Shown: piece by piece, positions 24,447 to 38,818 of the stretch | Numbering within the stretch: position 1 is the first letter of the stretch | How the letters are laid out: every line of letters starts with the position of its first letter | Assembly (NCBI GenBank): GCA_029961685.1 | Contig: JARWKL010000005.1 | Coordinates: 16,024,164-16,088,163, forward strand | Length of the DNA: 64,000 nucleotides | Direction: 5' to 3' | DNA from: Aristolochia californica | Lineage: Eukaryota; Streptophyta; Magnoliopsida; Piperales; Aristolochiaceae | Notes under the pieces: generated by a model | What the model saw: only the letters and a program-made list of their open reading frames with translations | What the model was told of the DNA's origin: nothing | Databases searched by the model: none | Program-made: the position numbers and the translations under genes

Positions 24447-26389
24447 ATGAACCCAAAAGTTTTGCTGTCCAAGTTTGGGAAATTCCACCAGTTCGACCCT
24501 AACAGCTTGGAATTTTATAAGAATGAGATTTCTTCCGCACATGCTTTAAAAATGCATATGCATGCTTGAAACGTGTTAAAGATGCAAATCAACTATGGAT
24601 CCAAACCTTTTAAACAGAATGACAAACGCTCATTAAATTCTCAAGTGAACGTGTGGTGGGATATTTACCCGAGGCAAACGAGCCATTATTTTGCCCACTT
24701 ACTAAAAGCTGACCTAACAATCATAGATGATTGGAAAGTGATTTATCATGCGTAACGGGCTATAGTACCCTAAGAAATAACTTATGGATTGGGAGTCAAC
24801 ACTCTGTTAAAAATCCCCCGCCTCACCCTTTTCCCGACGATTGCAAAACCGTATATATAAAAACTAAAAAGAGCTTAAAATCCATAAAAATTACAGATAC
24901 TCTTTGCAATTATCTCTCTCTACATTTGTGCATTGTGCATTTCTATTTTAGATGTAATCATTTTTCTTAAATAAAAACTTTGAGTTTTCGGTCTCCCTTC
25001 ATCCCGTAAACCAAAAATGCAAATAGATCACCACAAAATTTCAAAACAATAACAAATGTAAGTAAAGAAAATTTATTCACACACCACAAATGAACCCAAA
25101 GGTTTTGCTGTCCAAGTTTGGGAAATTCCACCAGTTCAACCATAACAGTTTGGAATTTTATAAGAATGAGATTTCTTCTGCACATGCTTTAAAAATGCAT
25201 ATGCATGCTTGAAACGTGTTAAAGATGCAAATCAACTTTGGATCCAAACCTTTTAAACAGAATGACAAACGCTCATTAAATTTTCAAGTGAACGTGTGGT
25301 GGGATATTTACCCGAGTCAAACGAGCCTTTATTTTGCCCACTTACTAAAAGCTGACGTAACAATCATAGATGATTGGAAAGTGATTTATCATGCGTAACG
25401 GGCTATACTACCCTAAGAAATAACTTATGGATTGGGAGTCAACATTCGGTTAAAAATCCCCCGCCGCACCCTTTTCCCGACGATTGCAAAACCGGATATA
25501 TAAAAACTAAAAACAGCTTACAATCCATAAAAATTACAGATACTCTTTGCAATTATCTCTCTCTACATTTGTGCAATGTGCATTTCTATTTTAGATGTAA
25601 TCATTTTTCTTAAATAAAAACATTGAGTTTTCGGTCTCCCTTCATCCCGTAAACCAAAAATGCAAATAGATCACCACAAAAGTTCAAAACAATAACAAAT
25701 GTAAGTAAAGAAAATTTATTCACACACCACCAATGAACCCAAAGGTTTTGGTGTCCAAGTTTGGGAAATTCCACCAGTTCAACCCTAACAGTTTGGAATT
25801 TTATAAGAATGAGATTTCTTCCACACATGCTTTAAAAATGGATATGCATGCTTCAAACGTGTTAAATATGCAAATCACCTATGGATCAAAACCTTTTGAA
25901 GAGAATGACAAATGTTCATTAAATTCTAAAGTGAACGTGCGGTGGGATATTTGCCTGAGTCAAACTAGCCATTATTTTGCCCATTTACAAAAAGCTCCCC
26001 TAACGATCTTAGATGATTGTAAAGTGATTTGTCATGCGTTACGGGCTATATTACCCTAAGAAATGACTTATGGATTGGTAGTCAACACTCAGTTAAAAAT
26101 TCCTCGACGATTGTAAAACCTGATTTATAAGAACTATAAAGAGCTTACAATCCCTAAAAATTACAGACACTCCTTGGAATTATCTCTCTCTACATTTTTG
26201 CATTGTGCATTTCCATTTTAGATGTACTCATTTTTCTTAAATAAAAACTTTATGTTTTTGGTCTCCCTTCATCCCGTCAACCAAAAATGCAAATAGATCA
26301 CCACAAAATGAGAATTTTAGAGTTTATGTTTGGAAAAATTTTAAAACAATAACAAATGTATGTAAAGAAAATTTATTCACACACCACAA
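24447..26389 (+). repeat. B643-B643-A trimer, copy 2
   Basis: Starts at 24447, 25090 and 25733. 24447 repeats CAGTTCGACCC, CCGAGGCAAACG and CCGTATATATAAAAAC of 22474. 25090 repeats GAGCCTTTATTTTGCC of 23117 but ends with a short spacer, and CATTCGGTT, AAACAGCTTAC and GTGCAATGTGC that match the unit at 28356 instead. 25733 has ACCAATGAACCCAAAGG, GTTTTGGTGTCC and an intact 108-codon frame. Confidence 0.9.
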
Positions 26390-28355
26390 ATGAACCCAAA
26401 AGTTTTGCTGTCCATGTTTGGGAAATTCCACCTGTTCAACCCAAACAGCTTGGAATTTACAAGAATGAGATTTCTTCCACACATGCTTTAAAAATGGATA
26501 TGCATGCATCAAACGTGTTAAAGATGCAAATCACCTATGGATCAAAACCTTTTGAAGAGACTGACAAACGTTCATTAAATTCCAAAGTGAACGTGCGGAG
26601 GGATATTTGCCTGAGTCAAACTAGCCATTATTTTCCCATTTACGAAAAGCTGACCTAACGATCATAGATGATTGTAAAGTGATTTATCATGCGTTACGGG
26701 CTATATTCCCCTAAGAAATGACTTATGGATTGGGAGTCAACACTCAGTTAAAAATTCCCGGACGATTGCAAAACCTGATTTATAAGAACTATAAAGAGCT
26801 TACAATCCCTAAAAATTACAGACACTCCTTGGAATTATCTCTCTCTACATTTGTGCATTGTGCATTTCCATTTTAGATGTACTCATTTTTCTTAAATAAA
26901 AACTTTATGTTTTTGGTCTCCCTTCAACCCGTAAACCAAAAATGCAAATAGATCACCACAAAATGAAAATTTTAGAGTTTATGTTTGGAAAAATTTCAAA
27001 ACAATAACAAATGTAAGTAAAGAAAATTTATTCACACACCACAAATGAACCCAAAAGTTTTGCTATCCATGTTTGGGAAATTCCACCTGTTCAACCCAAA
27101 CAGCTTGGAATTTATAAGAATGAGATTTCTTCCACACATGCTTTAAAAATGGATATGCATGCATCAAACGTGTTAAAGATGCAAATCACCTATGGATCAA
27201 AACCTTTTAAAGAGAATGACAAACGTTCATTAAATTCCAAAGTGAACGTGCGGAGGGATATTTGCCTGAGTGAAACTAGCCATTATTTTGCCCATTTACA
27301 AAAAGCTGACCTAAAGATCATAGATGATTGTAAAGTGATTGATCATGCGTTAAGGGCTATATTACCCTAAGAATTGACTTAAGGATTGGGAGTCAACACT
27401 CAGTTAAAAATTTCCCGACAATTGCAAAACCTGATATATAAGAACTAAAAAGAGCTTACAATCCCTAAAAATTACAAACACTCCATGGAATTATCTTTCT
27501 CTACGTTTGTGCATTGTGCATTTCCATTTTAGATGTACTCATTTTTCTTAAATAAAAACTTTGAGTTTTCGGTCTCCCTTCATCCTGTAAACCAAAAATG
27601 CGAATAGATCACCACAAAATGAAAATTATAGAGTTTATGTTTGGAAAATTTTTAAAACAATAACAAATGTAAGTAAAGAAAATTTATTCACACACCACAA
27701 ATGAACCCAAAAGTTTTGCTGTCCAAGTTTGGGAAATTCCACCAGTTCAACCCCAACAGCTTGGAATTTTATAAGAATGAGATTTCTTCCACACATGCTT
27801 TAAAAATGGTTATGCATGCTTCAAACGTGTTAAAGATGCAAATCACCTATGGATCAAAACCTTTTGTAGAGAATGAAAAACATTCATTAAATTCTAAAGT
27901 GAACGTGCGGTGGGATATTTGCCCGAGTCAAACTAGCCATTATTCTCCCATTTACAAAAAGCTGACTTAACGATCATAGATGATTGTAAAGTGATTTATC
28001 ATGCGTTACGGGCTATATTCCCTAAGAAATGACTTATGGATTGGGAGTCAACACTCAGTTAAAAATTCCCCGACGATTGCAAAACCTGATTTTTAAGAAC
28101 TATAAAGAGCTTACAATCCCTAAAAATTACAGACACTCCTTGGAATTATCTCTCCCTACATTTGTGCATTGTGCATTTCCATTTTAGATGTACTCATTTT
28201 TCTTAAATAAAAACTTTGAGTTTTCGGTCTCCCTTCATCCCGTAAACCAAAAATGCGAATAGATCACCACAAAATGAAAATTTTAGAGTTTATGTTTGAA
28301 ATTTTTTTTTAAAAATAATAAATTTGAGTAAAGAAAATTTATTCACATACCACAA
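26390..28355 (+). repeat. Three A monomers (26390, 27045, 27701)
   Basis: 26390 and 27045 are adjacent members of the CCTGTTC/GGAGGG subtype (GTCCATGTTTGGG, GCATCAAACG, GCGGAGGGATATTTG). Only 27045 has GAGTGAAAC. 27701 is GTAGAG subtype (GAAAAACATTC, TTATTCTCCCATT). Both 26390 and 27701 have lost the G of TTTTGCCC. Confidence 0.91.
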
Positions 28356-31300
28356 ATGAACCCAAAAGTTTTGTTGTCCAAGTTTGGGAAATTCCTCCAG
28401 TTCAACCCTAACAGTTTGGAATTTTATATGAATGAGATTTCTTCCACACATGCTTTAAAAATGCATATGCAAGGTTGAAACGTGTTAAAGATGCAAATCA
28501 ACTACGGATCCAAACCTTTTAAAGAGAATGACAAACGCTCATTAAATTCTCAAGTGAACGTGCGGTGGGATATTTACCCGAGTCAAACGAGCCATTATTT
28601 TGCCCACTTACTAAAAACTGACCTAACAATCATTGATGATTGGAAAGTGATTTATGATGCGTAACGGGCTATACTACCCTAACAAATAACTTATGGATTG
28701 GGAGTCAACATTCGGTTAAAAATCCCCCGCCTCACCCTTTTCCCGACGATTGCAAAACCGGATATATAAAAACTAAAAACAGCTTACAATCCATAAAAAT
28801 TATAGATACTCTTTGCAATTATCTCTCTCTACATTTGTGCAATGTGCATTTCTATTTTATATGTAATCACTTTTCTTAAATAAAAACTTTGAGTTTTCGG
28901 TCTCCCTTCATCCCGTAAACCAAAAATGCAAATAGATCACCACAAAAGTTCAAAACAATAACAAATGTAAGTAAAGAAAATTTATTCACACACCACCAAT
29001 GAACCCAAAGGTTTTGGTGTCCAAGTTTGGGAAATTCCACCAGTTCAACCCTAACAGTTTGGAATTTTATAAGAATGAGATTTCTTCCGCACATGCTTTA
29101 AAAATGCATATGCACGCTTGAAACGTGTTAAAGATGCAAATCAACTATGGATCCAAACCTTTTAAACAGAATGACAAACGCTCATTAAATTCTCAAGTGA
29201 ACGTGTGGTGGGATATTTACCCGAGTCAAACGAGCCATTATTTTGCCCACTTACTAAAAGCTGACCTAACAATCATAGATGATTGGAAAGTGATTTATCA
29301 TGCGTAACGGGCTATACTACCCTAACAAATAACTTATGGATTGGGAGTCAACACTCGGTTAAAAATCCCCCACCTCACCCTTTTCCCGACGATTGCAAAA
29401 CCGGATATATAAAAACTAAAAAGAGCTTACAATCCATAAAAATTACAGATACTCTTTGGAATTATCTCTCTCTACATTTGTGCATTGTGCATTTCCATTT
29501 TAGATGTACTCATTTTTCTTCAATAAAAACATTGAGTTTTCGGTCTCCCTTCATCCCGTAAACCAAAAATGCAAATAGATCACCACAAAATGAAAATATT
29601 AGAGTTTATGCTTTAAAAAAATTAAAAAAATAAGAAATGTGAGTGAAGAAAATTTATTCACACACCACAAATGAACCCAAAAGTTTTGCTGTCCAAGTTT
29701 AGGAAATTCCACCAGTTCAACCCTAACTGCTTGGAATTTTATAAGAATGAGATTTCTTCCACACATGCTTTAAAAATGGATATGCATGCTTCAAACGTGT
29801 TAAAGATGCAAATCTCCTATCGATCAAAACCTTTTGAAGAGAATGACAAACGTTCATTAAATTCTAAAGTGAACGTGCGGTGGGATATTTGCTTGAGTCA
29901 AACTAGCCATTATTTTGCCCATTTACAAAAAGCTTACCTAACGATCATAGATGATTCTAAAGTGATTTGTCATGCGTTACGGGCTATATTACCCTAAGAA
30001 ATGACTTATGGATGGGGAGTCAACTCTCAGTTAAAAATTCCCCGACGATTGCAAAACCTGATATATAACAACTACAAAGAGCTTACAATCCCTAAAAATT
30101 AAAGACACTCTTTGTAATTATCTCTCTCTACATTTGTGCATTGTGCATTTCCATTTTAGATGTACTCATTTTTCTTAAATAAAAACTTTGAGTTTTCGGT
30201 CTCCCTTCATCCCATAAACCAAAAATGCAAATAGATCACCACAAAATGAAAATTTTAGGGTTTATGTTTGGAAAAATTTTAAAACAATAACAAATGTAAG
30301 TAAAGAAAATTTATTCACACGCCACAAATGAACCCAAAAGTTTTGCTGTCCAAGTTTGGGAAATTCCACCAGTTCAACCCTAACAGCTTGGAATTTTCTA
30401 AGAATGAGATTTCTTCCACACATGCTTTAAAAATGGATATGCATGCTTCAAACGTGTTAAAGATGCAAATCACCTATGGATCAAAACCTTTTGAAGAGAA
30501 TGACAAACGTTCATTAAATTCTAAAGTGAACATGTGGTGGGATATTTGCCTGAGTCAAACTAGCCATTATTTTGCCCATTTACAAAAAGGTGACGTAACG
30601 ATCATAGATGATTGTAAAGTGATTTATCATGCGTTACGGGCTATATTAACCTAAGAAATGACTTATGGATTGGGAGTCAACACTCAGTTAAAAATTCCTC
30701 AACGATTGCAAAACCTGATTTATAAGAACTATAAGGAGCTTACAATCCCAAAAAATTACAGACACTCCTTGGTATTGTCTCTCTCTACATTTGTGCATTG
30801 TGCATTTCCATTTTAGATGTACTCTTTTTTCTTAAATAAAAACTTTATGTTTTTGGTTTCCCCTTCATCCCGTAAACCAAAAATGCAAATAGATCACCAC
30901 AAAATGAAAATTTTAGAGTTTATGTTTGGAAAAATTTTAAAAAAATAACAAATGTAAGTAAAGAAAATTTTTTCACCCACCACAAATCAACCCAAAAGTT
31001 TTGCTGTCCATGTTTGGGAAATTCCACCTGTTCAACCCAAACAGCTTGGAATTTATAAGAATGAGATTTCTTCCACACATGCTTTAAAAATGGATATGCA
31101 TGCATCAAACTGTTAAAGATGCAAATCACCTATGGATGAAAACCTTTTGAAGAGAATGACAAACGTTCATTAAATTCCAAAGTGAACGTGCGGAGGGATA
31201 TTTGCCTGAGTGAAACTAGCCATTATTTTGCCCATTTACAAAAAGCTGACCTAACGATCATAGATGATTGTAAAGTGATTGATCATGCGTTACGGGCTAT

Positions 31301-32939
31301 ATTACCCTAAGAAATGACTTATGGATTGGGAGTCAACACTCAGTTAAAAATTCCCCGACGATTGCAAAACCTGATATATAAGAACTAAAAAGAGCTTACA
31401 ATCCCTAAAAATTACAAACACTCCATGGAATTATCTCTCTCTACATTTGTGCATTGTGCATTTCCATTTTAGATGTACTCATTTTTCTTAAATAAAAACT
31501 TTGAGTTTTCGGTCTCCCTTCATCCCGTAAACCAAAAAACAAATAGATCACCACAAAATGAAAATTTTAGAGTTTATGTTTGGAAAAATTTTAAAAGAAT
31601 AACCAATGTAAGTAAAGAAAATTTATTCACACACCACAAATGAACCCAAAAGTTTTGCTGTCCAAGTTTGGGAAATTCCACCAGTTCAACCCCAACAGCT
31701 TGGAATTTTAGAAGAATGAGATTTCTTCCACACATGCTTTAAAAATGGATATGCATGCTTCAAACGTGTTAAAGATGCAAATCAACTACGGATCCAAACC
31801 TGTTAAAGAGAATGACAAATACTCCTTAAATTCTCATGTGAACGTTTGGTGGGATATTTACCTGAGTCAAACGAGCCATTATTTTGCCCACTTACAAAAA
31901 GCTGAACTAACAATCATAGGTGATTGGAAAATGATTTATCATGCGTAACGGGCTATATGACCGTAAGAAATAACTTATGGATTGGGAGTCAACACTCGGT
32001 TAAAAATCCCCTGCCTCACCCTTTTCCCGATGATTGAAAAACCGGATATATAAAAACTAAAAAGAGCTTACAATCCATAAAAATTACATACACACTTTGG
32101 AATTATCTCTCTCTACATTTGTGCATTGTGCATTTCCATTTTAGAAGTTCTCTTTTTTCTTAAATCAAAACATTGAGTTTTCGGTCTCCCTTCATCCCGT
32201 AAACAAAAAAGGCAAATAGATCACCTCAAAATGCAAATTTTAGAGTTTATGCATGGGAAAAATTTAAACCAATAACAAATGCAAGAAAAGAAAATTTATT
32301 CAAACACAACAAATGAACACAAAAGTTTTGCAGTCCAAGTTTGGGAAATTCCACTAGTTCAACCCTTACAGCTTGGAATTTTATAAGAAAGAGATTTCTT
32401 CCACTCATGCTTTAAAAATGGATATGCATGCGTGAAACGTGTTAAAGATACAAATCACCTATGGATCAAAACCTTTTGAAGAGAATGACAAACGTTCATT
32501 AAATTCTAAAGTGAACATGCGGTGGGATATTTGCCTGAGTCAAACTAGCCATTATTTTGCCCATTTAAAAAAAAGCTGACCTAACGATCACAGATTATTG
32601 TAAAGTGATTTATCATGCGTTACGGGCTATATTACCCTAAGAAATGACTTATGCATTGGGAGTCAACACTCAGTTAAAAATTCCCCGACGATTGCAAAAC
32701 CTGATATATAAGAACTAAAAAGAGCTTACAATCCCTAAAAATAATAGACACTCCTTGGAATTATCTCTCTCTACATTTGTGCATTGTGCATTTCCATTTT
32801 AGATTTACTCATTTTTCTTAAATAAAAACTTTGAGTTTTCGGTCTCCCTTCATCCCATAAACATAAAATGCAAATAGATCACCACAAAATTTTAAAACAA
32901 TAACAAATGTATGTAAAGAAATTTATTCACACACCACAA
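28356..32939 (+). repeat. Higher-order block, instance 2 (7 monomers)
   Basis: Starts at 28356 (B643), 28999 (B672), 29671 (A, CTTACC), 30328 (A, CTAAG with CACACGCC), 30986 (A, GGAGGG/GTGAAAC, ATC anchor), 31640 (a 5' part like the GTAGAG subtype, CCCCAACAGC, fused to B673) and 32313 (A'627). This is the same order as 17891-22473 and 55910-59833, with the two B units in front and the GTAGAG unit merged into the B unit. 29671 and 30328 have intact 108-codon frames. The B at 28356 reads TTTATGATGCGTAACG. Confidence 0.86.
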
Positions 32940-34223
32940 ATGAACCCAAAATTTTTGCTGTCCAAGTTTGGGAAATTCCACCAGTTCAACCCTAACAGCT
33001 TGGAATTTTATAAGAATGAGATTTCTTCCACACATGCTTTAAAAATGGATATGCATGCTTGAAACGTGTTAAAGATGCAAATCACCTATGGATCAAAACC
33101 TTTTGAAGAGAATGACAAACGTTCATTAAATTCTAAAGTGAACGTGCGGTGGGATATTTGCCCGAGTCAAACTAGCCATTATTTTGCCCATTTACAAAAA
33201 GCTGACCTAACGATCGTAGATGATTGTAAATTGATTTATCATGCGTTACGGGCTATATTACCCTAAGAAATGATAATGGATTGGGAGTCAACACTCAGTT
33301 AAAAATTCCCCGACGATTGCAAAACCTGATATATAAGAACTGAAAAGAGCTTACAAACCCTAAAAGTTACAGACACTCCTTGGAATTATCACTTTCTACA
33401 TTTGTGCATTGTGCATTTCCATTTTAGATGTACTCATTTTTCTTCAATAAAAACTTTGAGTTTTCGGTCTCCCTTCATCCCGTAAACCAAAAATGCAAAT
33501 AGATCACCACAAAATGAAAATTTTAGAGTTTATCTTTTAAAAAAATTTAAAAACATAAGAAATGTGAGTGAAGAAAATTTATTCACACACCACAAATGAA
33601 CCCAAAAGTTTTACTGTCCAAGTTTGGGAAATTCCACTAGTTCAACCCTAACTGCTTGGAATTTTATAAGAATGAGATTTCATCCACACATGCTTTAAAA
33701 ATGGATATGCATGCTTCAAACGTTTTAAAGATGCAAATCACTTATGGATCAAAACCTTTTGAAGAGAATGACAAACGATCATTAAATTCTAAAGTGAACG
33801 TGCTGTGGGATATTTGCCGGAGTCAAACTAGCCATTATTTTGCCCATTTAAAAAAAAGCTGACCTAACGATCATAGTTGATTGTAAAGTGATTTATCATG
33901 CGTTACGGGCTATATTACCCTAAGAAATGACTTATGCATTGGGAGTCAACACTCAGTTAAAAATTCCCCGACGATGGCAAAACCTGATATATAAGAACTA
34001 AAAAGAGCTTACAATCCCTAAAAATAACAGACACTGCTTGGAATTATCTCTCTCTACATTTGTGCATTGTGCATTTCCATTTTAGATGTATCCATTTTTC
34101 TTAAATAAAAATTTTGAGTTTTCGGTCTCCCTTCAACCCGTAAACCAAAAATGCAAATAGATCACCACAAAATTTTAAAACAATAACAAATGTAAGTAAA
34201 GAAAATTTATTCACACACCACAA
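32940..34223 (+). repeat. Two A monomers (32940, 33596)
   Basis: 32940 has AAGAAATTTATTCAC (one A short) before it, GATCGTAGATGATTG, and TGA in GCTTGAAAC. 33596 has GTGCTGTGGG, TTTGCCGGAGTC, CATTTAAAAAAAAGC and the short spacer (628 bp). Relatives of both follow the A' unit again at 59834, 61148 and 61775. Confidence 0.91.
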
Positions 34224-35537
34224 ATGATCCCAAAAGTTTTGCTGTACAAGTTTGGGAAATTCCACCAATTCAACCCTAACAGCTTGGAATCTTATAAGAA
34301 TGAGATTTCTTCCACACATGCTTTAAAAATGGATATGCATGCTTCAAACGTGTTAAAGATGAAAATCACCTATGGATCAAAACCTTTTGAAGAGAATGAC
34401 AAACGTTCATTAAATTCTAAAGTGAACGTACGGTGGGAAATTTGCCTGAGTCAAACTAGCCATTATTTTGCCCATTTAGAAAAAGCTGACCTAACGATCA
34501 TAGATGATTGTAAAGTGATTTATCATGCGTTATGGGCTATATTACCCTAAGAAATGAGTTATGGATTGGGAGTCAACACTCAGTTAAAAATTCCCCGACG
34601 ATTGCAAAACCTGATATATAAGAACTAAAAAGAGCTTACAATCCCTAAAAATTACAAACACTCCATGGAATTATCTCTCTCTACATTTGTGCATTGTGCA
34701 TTTCCATTTTAGATGTACTCATTTTTCTTAAATAAAAACTTTGAGTTTTCGGTCTCCCTTGATCCCGTAAACCAAAAAAGCAAATAGATCACCACAAAAT
34801 GAAAATTTTAGAGTTTATGCTTGGAAAAATTTTAAAACAATAACAAATGTATGTAACAAAAATTTATTCACACACCACAAATGAACCCAAAAGTTTTGCT
34901 GTACAAGTTTGGGAAATTCCACCAATTCAACCCTAACAGCTTGGAATTTTATAAGAATGAGATTTCATCCACACATGCTTTAAAAATGGATATGCATGCT
35001 TCAAACGTGTTAAAGATGAAAATCACCTATGGATCAAAACCTTTTGAAGAGAATGACAAACGTTCATTAAATTCTAAAGTGAACGTGCGGTGGGAAATTT
35101 GCCTGAGTCAAACTAGCCATTATTTTGCCCATTTAGAAAATGCTGACCTAACGATCATAGATGATTGTAAAGTGATTTATCATGCGTGATGGGCTATATT
35201 ACCCTACGAAATGAGTTATGGATTGGGAGTCAACACTCAGTTAAAAATTCCCCGACGATTGCAAAACCTAATTTATAAGAACTATAAAGAGCTTGTAATC
35301 CCTAAAAATTATAGACACTCCTTGGAATTATCTCTCTCTACATTTGTGCATTGTGCATTTCCATTTTAGATGTACTCATTTTTCTTAAATAAAAACTTTG
35401 AGTTTTCGGTCTCCCTTCATCCCGTAAACCAAAAAAGCAAATAGATCACCACAAAATGAAAATTTTAGAGTTTATGCTTGGAAAAATTTTAAAACAATAA
35501 CAAATGTAAGTAACAAAAATTTATTCACACACCACAA
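34224..35537 (+). repeat. Adjacent near-identical A pair
   Basis: Units at 34224 and 34881 share TTTTGCTGTACAAGTTTGG, CCACCAATTC, AAAGATGAAAATCACC, GTGGGAAATTTGCC, CATTTAGAAAA and GAAATGAGTTATGG, none of which is standard. 34224 starts ATGATCCC and keeps 108 codons; 34881 stops six codons early (GCGTGATGG). Confidence 0.92.
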
Positions 35538-38500
35538 ATGAACCCAAAAGTTTTGCTGTCCAAGTTTGGAAAATTCCACCAGTTCAACCCTAACAGCTTG
35601 GAATTTTCTAAGAATGAGATTTCTTCCACACATGCTTTAAAAATGGATATGCATGCTTCAAATGTGTTAAAGATGCAAATCACACATGGATCAAAACCTT
35701 TTGAAGAGAATGACAAACGTTCATTAAATTCAAAGTGAACGTGTGGTGGGATATTTGCCTGAGTCAAACTAGCCATTATTTTGCCCATTTACAAAAAGCT
35801 GACCTGACGATCATAGATGATTGTAAAGTGATTTATCATGCGTTACGGGCTATATTACCCAAAGAAATCACTTATGGATTTGGAGTCAACACTCAGTTAA
35901 AAATTCCACGACGATTGCAAAACCTAATTAATAAGAACTAAAAAGAGCTTACAATCCCTAAAAATTACAGACACTCCTTGGAATTATCTCTCTCTACATT
36001 TTTGCATTGTGCTTTTCCATTTTAGATGTACTCATTTTTCTTAAATAAAAACTTTGAGTTTTCGGTCTCCCTTCATCCCGTAAACCAAAAATGCAAATAG
36101 ATCACCACAAAATGAAAATTTTAGAGTTTATGTTTGGAAAATTTTAAAAAAATAACAAATGTAACTAAATAAAATTTATTCACACACCACAAATGAACAC
36201 AAAAGTTTTGTTGTCCTTGTTTGGGAAATTCCACCAGTTCAACCCTAAGAGCTTGGAATTTTCTAAGAATGAGATTTCTTCCACACATGCTTTAAAAATG
36301 GATATGCATGCTTCAAACGTGTTAAAGATGCAAATCACCTATGGATCAAAACTTTTTGAAGAGAATGGCAAACGTTCATTAAATTCTAAAGTGAACGTGT
36401 GTTGGGATATTTGCCTGAGTCAAACTAGCCATTATTTTGCCCATTTACAAAAAGCTGACGTAACGATCATAGATGATTGTAAAGTGATTTATCATGCGTT
36501 ACGGGCTATATCACCCTAAGAAATGACTTATGGATTGGGAGTCAACACTTTGTTAAAAATTCCCCGACGATTGCAAAACCTGATTTATAAGAACTATAAA
36601 GAGCTTACAATCCCTAAAAATTACAGACACTCCATGGAATTATCTCTCTCTACATTTGTGCATTGTGTATTTCCATTTTAGATGTACTCATTTTTCTTAA
36701 ATAAAAACTTTGAGTTTTCGGTCTCCCTTCATCCCGTAAATCAAAAATGCAAATAGTTCACCACAAAAGGAAAATTTTAGAGTTTATGTTTTAAAAAAAT
36801 TTAAAAAAATATGAAATGTGAGTGAAGAAAATTTATTCACACACCACAAATGAACCCAAAAGTTTTGCTGTCCAAGTTTCGGAAATTCCACCTGTTCAAC
36901 CCTAACTATTTGGAATTTTATAAGAATGGGATTTCTTCCACACATGCCTTAAAAATGGATATGCATGCTTCAAACGTGTTAAAGATCCAAATCACCAACA
37001 GATCGAAACCTTTTCAAGAGAATGACAAACGTTCTTTAAATTCTAAAGTGAACGTGCGATGGGATATTTGCCTGAGTCAAACTAGCCATTATTTTGCCCA
37101 TTTACAAAACGCTGACCTAACGATCATAGATGATTGTAAAGTGATTTATCATGCGTTACGGGCTATATTACCCTAAGAAATGACTTATGGATTAGGAGTC
37201 AACACTCAGTTAAAAATTCCCCGACGATTGTAAAACCTGATATATAAGAACTAAAAAGAGCTTACAATCCCTAAAAATTACAGACACTCCTTGGAATTAT
37301 CTCTCTCTACATTTGTGCATTGTGCATTTCCATTTTAGATGTACTCATTTTTCTTAAATAAAAACTTTGAGTTTTCGGTCTCCCTTCATTCCGTAAACCA
37401 AAAATGCAAATAGATCACCACAAAATGAAAATTTTAGAGTTTATATTTGGAAAAATTTTAAAACAATAACAAATGTAAGTAAAGAAAAGTTATTCACACA
37501 CCACAAAAGAATCCCAAAGTTTTGTTGTCCAAGTTTGGGAAATACCACCTGTTCAACCCAAACAGCTTGGAATTTATAAGAATGAGATTCTTCCACACAT
37601 GCTTTAAAAATGGATATGCCTGCTTCAAACGTGTTAAAGATGCAAATCACCTATGGATGAAAACCTTTTGAAGAGAATGACAAACGTTCATTAAATTCTA
37701 AAGTGAACGTGCGGTGGGATATTTGCTTGAGTAAAACTAGCCATTATTTTGCCCATTTACGAAAAGCTGAACTAACGATCATAGATGATTGTAAAGTGAT
37801 TTATAAAGCGTTACGGGCTATATTACCCTAAGAAATGACTTATGGATTGGGAGTCAACACTGAGTTAAAAATTCCCCGACGATTGCAAAACCTGATTTAT
37901 AAGAACTATAAAGAGCTTACAATCCTTAAAAATTACGGACACTCCTTGGAATTATCTCTCTCTACATTTGAGCATTGTGCATTTCCATTTTAGATGTACT
38001 CATTTTTCTTCAATAAAAACTTTGAGTTTTCGGTCTCCCTTCATCCCGTAAACCAAAAATGCAAATAGATCACCACAAAATGAAAATTTAAGAGTTTATG
38101 TTTTAAAAAAATTTAAAAAATTAAGAAATGTGAGTGAAGAAAATTTATTCACACACCGCAAATGAACCCAAAAGTTTTGCTGTCCAAGTTTGGGAAATTC
38201 CACCAGTTCAACCCTAACTGTTTGGAATTTTATAAGAATGAGATTTCATCCACACATGCTTTAAAAATGGATATGCATGCTTCAAACGTGTTAAAGATGC
38301 AAATCACCTATGGATCAAAACCTTTTGAAGAGAATGACAAAAGTTCATTAAATTCTAAAGTCAAAGTGCGGTGGGATATTTGCCTGAGTCAAACTAGCCA
38401 TTATTTTGCCCATTTACGAAAAGCTGACCTAACGATCAAAGATGATTGTAAAGTGATTTATCATGCGTTACGGGCTATATTACCCTAAGAAATGACTTAT

Positions 38501-38818
38501 GGATTAGGAGTCAACACTCAGTTAAAAATTCCCCGACGATTGCAAAACCTGATTTATAAGAACTATAAAGAGCTTACAATCCCTAAAAATTACGGACACT
38601 CCTTGGAATTATCTCTCTCTACATTTGTGCATTGTGCATTTCCATTTTAGATGTACTCATTTTTCTTCAATTAAAACATTGAGTTTTCGGTCTCCCTTCA
38701 TCCCGTAAACCAAAAATGCAAATAGATCACCACAAAATGAAAATTTTAGAGTTTATGTTTGGAAAAATTTTAAAACAATAACAAATGTAAGTAAAGAAAA
38801 TTTATTCACACACCACAA
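35538..38818 (+). repeat. Five A monomers (35538, 36193, 36850, 37507, 38162)
   Basis: 35538 lost one T (AATTCAAAGTG), splitting the frame into 35538-35738 and 35735-35941; the second piece reads through the usual stop (CCCAAAGAAATC). 36193 has GTCCTTGTTTGGG, GAATGGCAAACG, GTGTGTTGGG and GACGTAACG, matched by 53273. 36850 keeps 108 codons with ATCACCAACAGATCG. 37507 has AAG for the anchor ATG and TGGATGAAAACC. 38162 keeps 108 codons with AAAGTCAAAGTGCGG. Confidence 0.92.

Noticed and set aside
30240..30275. Telomere-like TTTAGGG in AATTTTAGGGTTTATG
   Set aside because: It is a single point variant of the usual TTTTAGAGTTTATG and is not repeated.
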